Source: Chitinivibrionales bacterium
GTDB taxonomy: Bacteria; Fibrobacterota; Chitinivibrionia; Chitinivibrionales; JANQEN01
Assembly: GCA_028278335.1 (NCBI GenBank)
Contig: JANQEN010000070.1
Coordinates: forward strand, 1 to 41,314
Direction: 5' to 3'
Length of the DNA stretch: 41,314 nucleotides
Shown here: positions 28,273 through 35,718 of the stretch, one piece after another
Layout: each line of letters starts with the position of its first letter
Position numbering within the stretch: position 1 is the stretch's first letter
Made by a program: the position numbers and the translations under genes
The notes under the pieces: model-generated
What the model saw: the letters and a program-made list of their open reading frames with translations, nothing else
The model's database searches: none
What the model was told of the DNA's origin: nothing

Positions 28273-29904
28273 CTAGAGCTTGTAAACGCCCACAATTTTC
28301 CAATTGTTAACTTTCTTAAAGTACAACTCTTTTTTGTAGGGGTATTCCTGTTTAAGATACTTCTCAAACTCTTCGGGATTTCTAAAGTTTGAAACATAGT
28401 AGGAGGCTTGCTCAATAGGCACATTGACAAGACGTTTTTGATCTTCCTCTTTGAGGATCTTTAAGAAGGCCCGGTTTTGTATGTTGGCTATGGCAATAGG
28501 AATAGTGTCACGTGAGTCATGGGATAAAATAAAGTCAAAGGCCTCTTTAAAGGAGAGTCCCCAATAGTCAAGGTCAAATTTCTTGTCCACATTTTTTCCC
28601 GCAAACACATTAAAATAGAGATTTTGATAGGGATGGTTTTTTATCATGAAATGAATCGGTGTGAGAATGCCAATGCCAACCAAGAGAATACCAATGCCTA
28701 AAAGCTCTTTGCCACCTCTTCTTGATAAAAGTTGGGGAATTCTTTCTTTTATCCAACAGATTCCTTTAATAGATATTCCAATAAAAGCAGGATAGATAAA
28801 AAACATCTGTCGCCAACTGTCATACAGAACGGAGCGTAGAATGATAACCGCTAAAAGGGGCATAAAAAAGAGTGCCACAAAAAGGAGAGCTGTCCGTTCT
28901 TCCTTGCATTTGTATAACTGAAACGGTTTTCTTACCAAAGATTTTACAATTGAGACCATCCCTGTAATAAAAAGTAAAGTAATGATGACTGGTGTTGTTA
29001 TGGCCATCCAAGATGGAATGTAGTGCCAGGGAATATTGGTGGCTCGCAAAAAGGTTCCCCAATAAAACACATGACTGTCCCAGCGAAATTTGCTCATGTT
29101 TTGAAAGGCCACAATAAAATTTTTAATGGGGCTTTCCCACAGGAAGGGCCAAAACAGATAGGTACAAAGAGCCAGTATACCAAGGAAAGTACCGGTTTTT
29201 GGAAGGAGCGTCTGAAGCTCTGCTTTTTTATCCTTCGATTGTATCACTTCTAATCCAAGAAAGAGAAGTGTGATACAGGGGATGTACACGCCAACAATGC
29301 GAATATTGATCACCGCTGCAGAGCAAATACCATGGAGCAATGCGTTTGTATAGGTTGCTCTATCAAAAAACCGAAATAGGGAGAACATGGCAATGGTAGC
29401 AAAGGCCATGAGAATGATATCTTTTGAATTGTAAAAGGAGTGAGCAAAAATGCGGGGGCTTATAATAATGAAAAAGACTCCCATCAATCCCAATTGCCAA
29501 CTGGAAAACTGAGCTTTAATCAAGAAATAAAAGAGCGTCATGCTTATAAAAAACATGAAAAAGGTCATAAGATGACGCATAAGAAAGATGCTACGGGACT
29601 CCTTAAGGCCCAAGCCAAACTCGCAGGCTGTTAAAAACAGCTCAAAGAGTACTCCATAATCTCTATCCTTATGGGTTTTAAAATCGGGAATCGAATCTGG
29701 AACAGAAAGAGGAGAACCTAAGACTTGGTTTATATAATTTGCAGCAATTGCACCATTACCGCGACTGGTTCCCTCATCATGGGAGAAGCCATAATCCCTA
29801 AAAATATTGAGGCCTATAAAAAAATAGGTCACAAAGAAAAGTAACACTATGACAGTATGATTCCGTAAAATGAGACGGATTACCTTACCAGTGGCTGTGG
29901 TCAT
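28273..29904 (-). CDS. GT39-like multi-spanning membrane glycosyltransferase
   Basis: A 543-aa protein with about ten membrane helices. The first periplasmic loop carries RDYGFSHDEGTSRGNG, with an acidic DE after the first helix as in dolichyl/polyprenyl-phosphate-mannose protein mannosyltransferases (GT39/ArnT-like). Such enzymes transfer sugar from a lipid carrier on the outer face of the inner membrane. The C-terminal ~100 residues are soluble (from about 440). The acceptor is unknown. It lies 8 nt downstream of the small membrane protein gene and converges on the ammonia-lyase gene with a 4-nt gap, so the two transcripts probably overlap at their 3' ends. Confidence 0.72.
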   Translation of the reverse strand: MTTATGKVIRLILRNHTVIVLLFFVTYFFIGLNIFRDYGFSHDEGTSRGNGAIAANYINQVLGSPLSVPDSIPDFKTHKDRDYGVLFELFLTACEFGLGLKESRSIFLMRHLMTFFMFFISMTLFYFLIKAQFSSWQLGLMGVFFIIISPRIFAHSFYNSKDIILMAFATIAMFSLFRFFDRATYTNALLHGICSAAVINIRIVGVYIPCITLLFLGLEVIQSKDKKAELQTLLPKTGTFLGILALCTYLFWPFLWESPIKNFIVAFQNMSKFRWDSHVFYWGTFLRATNIPWHYIPSWMAITTPVIITLLFITGMVSIVKSLVRKPFQLYKCKEERTALLFVALFFMPLLAVIILRSVLYDSWRQMFFIYPAFIGISIKGICWIKERIPQLLSRRGGKELLGIGILLVGIGILTPIHFMIKNHPYQNLYFNVFAGKNVDKKFDLDYWGLSFKEAFDFILSHDSRDTIPIAIANIQNRAFLKILKEEDQKRLVNVPIEQASYYVSNFRNPEEFEKYLKQEYPYKKELYFKKVNNWKIVGVYKL

Positions 29905-29912
29905 GGGTAAAA

Positions 29913-30272
29913 CTATTGCACAGTTTTCTTAATAAGATTTATCACTAAGAGGTTTGTAACAAACCAGTACATGGCAAGAATAAATATACCCGTTGGAAGA
30001 AGATACCAGCTTTTACTGTTTTTTATGCCCAGAATAATTAAGATTATTGAGAGTGGTGTTAATAACAGACCGGCCATTTTTAATTTGGGAATAGCCATGA
30101 TCATGCGAAAGGGCGATAAAAATACGTCTGAAGAGAAGCCGTTGGGGAGCACTCCAGCAATACTGAAGGCGCTATAGAGTGCAATACAAACAAGAAATAC
30201 CACAGCAATGAGGGTGACACCTTTTTCTAAAGAAATCTTCGCGAGTTTGTTTTTTACTGCCTCTTTATCCAT
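29913..30272 (-). CDS. small integral membrane protein (119 aa)
   Basis: Unrecognised. A cytoplasmic charged N-terminus (MDKEAVKNKLAKISLEK) is followed by three hydrophobic segments (VTLIAVVFLVCIALYSAF, KMAGLLLTPLSIILIILGI, YLLPTGIFILAMYWFVTNLLV). A good ribosome site (AAGGGA) precedes the ATG. Because it leads directly into the GT39-like gene, it may be an accessory subunit of that enzyme; this rests on adjacency only. Confidence 0.6.
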   Translation of the reverse strand: MDKEAVKNKLAKISLEKGVTLIAVVFLVCIALYSAFSIAGVLPNGFSSDVFLSPFRMIMAIPKLKMAGLLLTPLSIILIILGIKNSKSWYLLPTGIFILAMYWFVTNLLVINLIKKTVQ

Positions 30273-30517
30273 ATAAATTCCCTTCCCGTTAACAGCCTAG
30301 ATTGTCCTATGCGATATCTGTAAAATAGGTAATTATTCAGAGTGATACCTACTTTTTATTGCATCTCCCTGGCAGAAAGGGACCTCTTTTATAGGGCATT
30401 GATCAATCAGTAGAAATTGCTTTGAATTCCAAGCCGACTTTTCTTATTTTTGGATTCACTTAAAAATTGAATAACTACATATTATTACAATACATTACTA
30501 TTTATTGAGGAGGTTCT

Positions 30518-31315
30518 ATGGATTGGGGAATGAAAAACAGATTAAGTCAGATTATTAAACCCGATGGTAATTGTTTCTTTTTGCCGATTGATCACGGTTA
30601 TTTTCAGGGGCCGACAACAAGCCTCGAGCGTCCCGGTGAGACCATTGAGCCACTGTTAGAATACAGCGATGCTCTCTTTGTTACCCGTGGTGTTCTTCGT
30701 TCTGCTATACCAGCAAATAATTCCAAACCAATTATTCTCCGCGTATCCGGTGGTGCCACAGTTGTCGGTTCAGACCTGGCCAATGAGGTCCTAACCACCT
30801 CGATTGAAGAGATCATTCGCCTTAATGCCACCGCTGTTGGCGTCTCTGTTTTTATTGGTAGCGAATATGAAAATGAGACTCTACAAAATCTAAGCACCCT
30901 GGTTAATGAATGTGAAGATTATGGCATTCCCGTAATGGCGGTTACCGCTGTTGGTAAGGAACTTGAAAAACGGACAGCCCGTTTCTTAGGTCTCTGCTGT
31001 CGCGTCTGTGCTGAGCATGGAGCCCGGGTCGTTAAAACCTACTGGTGCGAAAAGGATTTTGACAAAGTGGTAAATGGCTGTCCAGTTCCGGTTGTTATGG
31101 CTGGCGGACCCAAGTGCGAGACTGAAACTGAGGTGCTTGAGTTTGTTCATCATGGCATGCAGTGTGGTGCTATTGGTATCAACCTTGGCCGTAATATTTG
31201 GCAGAGCCCCAACCCAGTTCCTATGGCGCGATCCCTTCAGGCGATCATTCATGAGAAGGCATCGGTCAAGGAAGCAAAGGATATCTTTGACGAAATGAAA
31301 AACCGCGCTGAGTAG
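30518..31315 (+). CDS. LsrF-like class I aldolase/thiolase
   Basis: A 265-aa TIM-barrel protein of the DeoC/LsrF/FbaB class I aldolase superfamily. It matches E. coli LsrF as I recall it, from MDWGMKNRLSQI, through IDHGYFQGPTT, TRGVLR and IGSEYENET, to VVKTYWCEKDF with the Schiff-base lysine, then PVVMAGGPK and GINLGRNIWQS. It lacks LsrF's ~30-residue N-terminal lead. LsrF acts on phosphorylated autoinducer-2 degradation products, but no lsrK/lsrB/lsrG or transporter genes are nearby. The substrate may therefore be another phosphorylated ketose or dione. A strong GAGGAGG ribosome site precedes the ATG. It is followed at 32 nt by an alcohol dehydrogenase, so they probably act in sequence. Confidence 0.82.
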   Translation: MDWGMKNRLSQIIKPDGNCFFLPIDHGYFQGPTTSLERPGETIEPLLEYSDALFVTRGVLRSAIPANNSKPIILRVSGGATVVGSDLANEVLTTSIEEIIRLNATAVGVSVFIGSEYENETLQNLSTLVNECEDYGIPVMAVTAVGKELEKRTARFLGLCCRVCAEHGARVVKTYWCEKDFDKVVNGCPVPVVMAGGPKCETETEVLEFVHHGMQCGAIGINLGRNIWQSPNPVPMARSLQAIIHEKASVKEAKDIFDEMKNRAE

Positions 31316-31347
31316 CATTGCTATTCGAGATTGACAAGGAGCTATTC

Positions 31348-32376
31348 ATGCGTGCAGCAGTGTATTACAATAACAGCGATGTTCGAATCGAAGAGAGACC
31401 GACTCCTGCCATTGGCCCCAAGGAGCTTTTAGTAAAAATAGTTGCCAGCGGGATCTGTGGCAGTGATGTGCTCGAGTGGTATCGGGTTAAAAAGGCCCCA
31501 ATTGTTCTGGGGCATGAGATCAGTGGTGAGATAGAGGCGGTGGGTGAATCAATTACTCAGTATGCAAAGGGAGACCGGGTCTTTGTCTCCCATCATATTC
31601 CCTGTAATACTTGCCATTACTGCCTCAATGACAACCATACTGCTTGTGAAACCCTTCATACAACTAATTTTGACCCAGGCGGCTTCTGTGAGTACGTGCG
31701 TATACCTGCGCTTAACGTAGATCGCGGAGTCTTTCCCTTACCTGATGCAGTGACTCATGAACAGGCAACCTTTGTGGAACCTCTGGCCTGTGTAATCCGG
31801 GGCCAACGGGTTGCCCAGTTTAAGCCGGGCCAGAGCGTGCTTGTGTTAGGCAGTGGTATCTCAGGACTGTTACACATCCTCTTGGCCCGTGCCATGGGAG
31901 CCGGGCGTATTTTTGCCACGGATGTGGATGAATACCGCCTTGAGGCTGCCCGAGCCTGTGGTGCTGATAGGGCAATCCATGCCTCAGAGGATGTGGCCGC
32001 CATTGTTACCAAAGAGAATGGTCGCGCCATAGATAAGGTCGTTGTCTGTACTGGTGCCTATCCTGCCTTTACCCAGGCTTTGGATTCGGTTGATCGTGGC
32101 GGCACCGTGCTCTTCTTTGCCACCACCGATCCTGGAGTAACCCTCCCGATCCCGGTCAATGATTTTTGGAGAAACAGCATCACCCTGCTTCCCTCCTATG
32201 GCAATAGCCCCTATGATGCCACTGTTGCACTTTCTCTTTTAGCTTCCAAACGAGTTGTGGTGGACGATCTTATTACACACAGACTACCTTTAGAAAAAAC
32301 GCAAGAGGGGTTTTCTTTAGTTGCTCAGTCCGGTAAGTCTATAAAGGTTATTATTCGTCCTCATGATGAAGAATAA
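31348..32376 (+). CDS. zinc-dependent medium-chain alcohol/polyol dehydrogenase
   Basis: A 342-aa MDR enzyme. Catalytic zinc site: Cys37 (GICGSD), His56-Glu57 (LGHE), and a later Glu in FVEPLACVI. Structural zinc cysteines: 86, 89, 92 and 100. The Rossmann NAD(P) site is VLVLGSGISGLL. The family includes sorbitol, threonine and sugar-phosphate dehydrogenases, so the substrate is probably a polyol or hydroxy-ketone. The ATG at 31348 has AAGGAG 6 nt upstream; the open frame continues to a TTG at 31318, which lacks such support. It is the second gene of a two-gene operon with the LsrF-like protein. Confidence 0.88.
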   Translation: MRAAVYYNNSDVRIEERPTPAIGPKELLVKIVASGICGSDVLEWYRVKKAPIVLGHEISGEIEAVGESITQYAKGDRVFVSHHIPCNTCHYCLNDNHTACETLHTTNFDPGGFCEYVRIPALNVDRGVFPLPDAVTHEQATFVEPLACVIRGQRVAQFKPGQSVLVLGSGISGLLHILLARAMGAGRIFATDVDEYRLEAARACGADRAIHASEDVAAIVTKENGRAIDKVVVCTGAYPAFTQALDSVDRGGTVLFFATTDPGVTLPIPVNDFWRNSITLLPSYGNSPYDATVALSLLASKRVVVDDLITHRLPLEKTQEGFSLVAQSGKSIKVIIRPHDEE

Positions 32377-32406
32377 TTGATTCCAGAATATATCTGATAA
32401 ATCTCG

Positions 32407-32549
32407 GGGGGAAATTTCCCCCCACAGCAAGCTTCCCTCGCGCTTGTTAACTGTTTGCATCCATATAAACAGTTTCACCTGTTCGGTGAACCTGCTTTTA
32501 TGGGCAAACAGATAACAAAAGCTCTCAGGTGATCTTGCTGGTTCCCCCA
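32407..32549. repeat. foldback element, ~143 bp imperfect palindrome
   Basis: Nested arms pair in order: TTCACC (32475-32480) with GGTGAA (32486-32491); CTGTTTGC (32452-32459) with GCAAACAG (32505-32512); TTGTTA (32445-32450) with TAACAA (32514-32519); CAGCAAG (32426-32432) with CTTGCTG (32535-32541); and a G-run (32407-32412) with CCCCC (32545-32549). The left end also contains the perfect 18-bp palindrome of six G, AAATTT, six C (32407-32424). It shares no sequence with the 168-bp repeat family. A MITE-like or structured-RNA element is inferred. Confidence 0.65.
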
Positions 32550-32610
32550 AAACATGTCCTCTTTCCAAGTTCAATAAATTATAAAAAATATTTCCATATT
32601 TCTTTTGCTA

Positions 32611-32645
32611 CCCTCTCCTTGTGGGAGAGGGGCTGGGGGTGAGGT
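32611..32645. repeat. CCCTCTCC/GGGAGAGG stem repeat
   Basis: CCCTCTCC (32611-32618), loop TTGT and GGGAGAGG, followed by GGCTGGGGGTGAGG, match a short repeat that I recall occurring in high copy in many unrelated bacterial genomes. One copy is in this window. Its origin and function are unknown to me. Confidence 0.6.
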
Positions 32646-32716
32646 TGAGCGGCATCCTATTATCACGATAGAAACAAGCTTGTTAGTCTTTGTATTTGTA
32701 AACCTTGAAAACAAAA

Positions 32717-32746
32717 AAAGCCGAAGGAAATCTCTCCTTCGGCTTT
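32717..32746 (-). terminator. intrinsic terminator of the DUF2723 gene
   Basis: AAAGCCGAAGGA (32717-32728) and TCCTTCGGCTTT (32735-32746) form a perfect 12-bp stem with a 6-nt loop. On the minus strand the stem runs into a TTTTTTT tract, so it terminates the gene ending at 32772. Confidence 0.92.
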
Positions 32747-32771
32747 ATACGTTAATTATGTGCTGTTTTCT

Positions 32772-35384
32772 TTATTGAAAAATCTCTGCCCCATTAGTTG
32801 CTTCGCCTTTGAGTTTCTCTCCCTGCATCTTAAGCAACTGTGCTTCAAGCTTGACAAACTCATTTCTTCCGGGTTCAATACGACGGGCTTGCTTGATCTT
32901 CTCCATACCCTGTTCCGGGCGGTCGTGGCTAACCAAAAACTCCTGCTGCAAGTAGCGCGGCTGCCACTCCCAGGGCATGATACCAATGCATTGGTCAAGC
33001 TTGTTAATCACAATATCTAAGTTCTTTGAGTACTCCCTCTCTTTTCCTTCCAGATCAGCTTTAAGCAGAGCCAATGAGTCTGCTGAAAGCATAGCGTCGG
33101 ACAACTGACTCTTGATTTTTGCAATCTCACCTTTCATCGCATACAGAGGGCCACGAAGAGCAAAGCCAATAGTAAAGAAAGCATTTGCATAGGTCGATAC
33201 AATATTCTGATTGGTTTCACTCAAGGGGATCTTACCATCACCAAGGCTTCTAAAGTTATACACCTTGTCAATAAGAAAGAGAGATCGTTCTAAATCGATT
33301 CGTTCTGCATGTCCTAAGGGACGTTCTTTAATGCGGTACACTAAACCCTGAAGCTGAAGAAAGGGATCCAATCCCATAAAGTTGCTCGGTGACATAGTCG
33401 CTGCAAAATAGAGCGGGCGCTTCCACTTGTTAGAATCAACAATATTGATCACCATCTGGTCTGCAACCTGAAGAATCTGTTTCTTATCTCTGCCAGGCAG
33501 GCCAACGGTTATGCCCGCCTTGGGCATTTTGTAGGCAACGGTTTTTTCAAGCGGATTGAGTTTATGATCCAATCGCTTTGCAATAAAATCTTCTGAGTAA
33601 GAGATTGGTATCTTTGGATCAAGTCGTTTAAGCTGCTTTATATACCACTTGGTATTGAGAAGGCTTAAGTTGACAATACGAACATCCCGTCGAATCCCCG
33701 AGGCCTCTTGTAGGAACCAGAGGGGGAAGGTGTCGTTGTCACCCCCCGTAAAGAGTATGCCGTCCTTTTCGCAGGACATTAATAGGTTATAGGCATAATC
33801 AAAGGGCACCCAGTCGAAACGCCGGGTGTTCTCCTTAAAGTTTTGCGTGAGTGGTAGTGCCGGTGACACCGCAAAGAGCACCACCACAATCGGAGCCAAT
33901 TGCGATCGAATAAAATTATTCTTACTGGTAAAGAGCGCATGCAAGATGCACCCCAGAGCAAGGCCGATCCACATACCAAAAAAGGTAAAGCCCGGTGTAA
34001 AGAAGTAATCACGAATACGAACCTCGCGACGAAAGGTTGGCATAGGTCCCTGTTTGCCATTCTTCACCCAGGCAAGATAGTCCCGTTTCATGGGACGGGT
34101 GCCGTCGGCAAAGTTCATATAGAGCACTAAAATAACCGAGCCCATTAAAAAGAGAAATATTAATAGTATGGCAAGCTTCTTGTTTCGTTTATACAGATAG
34201 GACCAACCATAGAGCATGACCATAGTTGGTATCAGATAGATCAGGAGGATAAAAAATCCCTTTCCTGGACCCCAGTTTTTAAAGACTGTGTCGTTTCGGT
34301 CAATACCTATGGAGCGGCCAAAGTGAAAGAACTGGGTAATATGGAAACCACCATATCCCATATGACCATCAACACCAAATTGCTTGTTCCAGGCACCTAA
34401 GCGATGGAACATGCGGGTGATCATCGACTCAGAACCATATTGTTTCCGCTCTAAAAAGTGTTTAAAGGCAAGCCAGTCAACTTGACCACTCTCATCAATA
34501 CGGACAACTGGATGGTTCTCATCGATCATCGGCTCCACAGTGGAGCGAATAGGAATATAGAGGTGTACCGAATATCCCAGAAGCGCGAAAAAGGCGATCC
34601 AAAAACAGAAACGCCACTTCTTGCTTGCACCCTTCTCCATGATTGACATGATCAGGGTGATCGCCACAGTCAAAGGACCAAGCCAGAGAAAAAGTGATAC
34701 ATGATATATAACTGCCATCATGATTATCACAGTAATCCAGAGTCGCCAATCCTTAAGCTTTGTCTCATCGGAGAGCAAGATGTAGAGCCCAACCGGAATA
34801 AGTGCCAGCATGGACATCATATGCACACCAATTCCTAAAAAGCCAATATACGTAAAAAGAATCAGCAGGCGATCTCGTCCAGGATCATTGCTTTGCGACC
34901 ATTTTATAGCAAGCCAGGTGCAGAGCACAATAATAAAGGTAGAGGGCACATAGACCGAAGCCTCCACTGCACTAAACCAGAAGGTGTAGCCAAATACCGC
35001 AAAAAATGCTCCCACAATTCCAGAAAGATACACGGTAATCCGCTTCCACCGGTCATCGGGAACTCCAATCCAAGAGACCATAGTGCGAACGATAATAAGA
35101 TAAAGGAGCACTGCTGTCACGGCAGCACTGAACACGGATATGAGATTAACCCGATAGGCAACCTGGCGAAAAAAGAAGAAGATCATGGAAAAAACACGTC
35201 CTAACAGTACATACAGGGGATTACCAGGAGGATGAGGAATGGCCAGCGAGTGTGAAGCACCAATATACTCACCACAGTCCCAAAAGGCCACTGTTGGCGA
35301 TACCGTATACAGAAAGGTACCCAAGGTAACGAATAAAACAAACCATCCACCAAGCCTGGTATGTTTTTTATGCAGATCTTCCAC
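32772..35384 (-). CDS. DUF2723-family multi-spanning membrane protein
   Basis: An 870-aa protein. The N-terminal half holds about ten to twelve membrane helices, with the family block AFWDCGEYIGASHSLAIPHPPGNPLYVLLGR right after the first helix. The acidic residue in DCGEY is in the position expected of a GT39/PMT-like catalytic loop. The C-terminal ~370 residues are soluble, with a block FTGGDNDTFPLWFLQE and, at the end, helical stretches that look TPR-like (QEFLVSHDRPEQGMEKIKQA). DUF2723 proteins are frequent in Bacteroidota and relatives and are suspected O-glycosylation enzymes; the activity is not established here. The start is a GTG with AAGGA 7 nt upstream. It has its own strong terminator. 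Confidence 0.85.
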   Translation of the reverse strand: MEDLHKKHTRLGGWFVLFVTLGTFLYTVSPTVAFWDCGEYIGASHSLAIPHPPGNPLYVLLGRVFSMIFFFFRQVAYRVNLISVFSAAVTAVLLYLIIVRTMVSWIGVPDDRWKRITVYLSGIVGAFFAVFGYTFWFSAVEASVYVPSTFIIVLCTWLAIKWSQSNDPGRDRLLILFTYIGFLGIGVHMMSMLALIPVGLYILLSDETKLKDWRLWITVIIMMAVIYHVSLFLWLGPLTVAITLIMSIMEKGASKKWRFCFWIAFFALLGYSVHLYIPIRSTVEPMIDENHPVVRIDESGQVDWLAFKHFLERKQYGSESMITRMFHRLGAWNKQFGVDGHMGYGGFHITQFFHFGRSIGIDRNDTVFKNWGPGKGFFILLIYLIPTMVMLYGWSYLYKRNKKLAILLIFLFLMGSVILVLYMNFADGTRPMKRDYLAWVKNGKQGPMPTFRREVRIRDYFFTPGFTFFGMWIGLALGCILHALFTSKNNFIRSQLAPIVVVLFAVSPALPLTQNFKENTRRFDWVPFDYAYNLLMSCEKDGILFTGGDNDTFPLWFLQEASGIRRDVRIVNLSLLNTKWYIKQLKRLDPKIPISYSEDFIAKRLDHKLNPLEKTVAYKMPKAGITVGLPGRDKKQILQVADQMVINIVDSNKWKRPLYFAATMSPSNFMGLDPFLQLQGLVYRIKERPLGHAERIDLERSLFLIDKVYNFRSLGDGKIPLSETNQNIVSTYANAFFTIGFALRGPLYAMKGEIAKIKSQLSDAMLSADSLALLKADLEGKEREYSKNLDIVINKLDQCIGIMPWEWQPRYLQQEFLVSHDRPEQGMEKIKQARRIEPGRNEFVKLEAQLLKMQGEKLKGEATNGAEIFQ

Positions 35385-35417
35385 AATACAATCCTTTCAT
35401 TTTTGTATCAATACGAG

Positions 35418-35445
35418 GTGTGGGTACAAATATTTGCAACCACGC
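35418..35445. promoter_or_regulatory. candidate operator palindrome upstream of DUF2723 gene
   Basis: The core CAAATATTTG (35427-35436) is a perfect 10-bp palindrome. It is flanked by GTGTGGGT on the left and AACCACGC on the right, which continue the dyad with two mismatches and a wobble. It lies 34-61 bases ahead of the GTG start, a typical operator position. Confidence 0.4.
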
Positions 35446-35478
35446 GATTGAAATAGCTACGTTACTTGCTTTTTTTTG

Positions 35479-35647
35479 AACCCAGATTATGCAGTAGGTG
35501 TAGACGCAGAAGTGCAAGATTATGATTTAGTAAGACTTGAAGGTTTTGAAGGGCATATCTACAAGGTGATATGGCCGAAAAGCTTGAAAGTTTTAATGAG
35601 CATAGGATTGTATTTCTGTACTACTTCCTATTGCATGATCTGGGATT
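35479..35647 (+). mobile_element. 169-bp foldback (MITE-like) repeat, copy B
   Basis: The element starts AACCCAGATTATGCAGTAGG and ends GCATGATCTGGGATT. The left arm and the inverse complement of the right arm agree at roughly two thirds or more of positions over ~80 bases each, meeting around 35560. It is the same family as 26342-26509 but in the opposite orientation. It lies between divergent genes, as copy A does. A short open frame crossing its right part is not credible as a gene. Confidence 0.75.
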
Positions 35648-35718
35648 ATTCCTAATGCGAGGATACATAAACAACAATTGGGCAGGCTTTCTAAGGATAT
35701 CATGTGGGATAAACAAAC

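Larger units (their letters stand above)
32377..32771. other. repeat-rich intergenic region between convergent genes
   Basis: This 395-base stretch contains no gene. From left to right it holds a ~143-bp foldback element (32407-32549), a short stem repeat (32611-32645), and the intrinsic terminator of the DUF2723 gene (32717-32746). All three are listed separately. Confidence 0.7.
35385..35718. other. intergenic region between DUF2723 and alaX genes
   Basis: This 334-base region between divergent genes contains an imperfect 28-bp palindrome (35418-35445) near the DUF2723 start and copy B of the 168-bp foldback repeat (35479-35647). The alaX promoter must lie within the repeat or in the ~70 bases after it; I see no clear -35/-10 pair. 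Confidence 0.6.
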
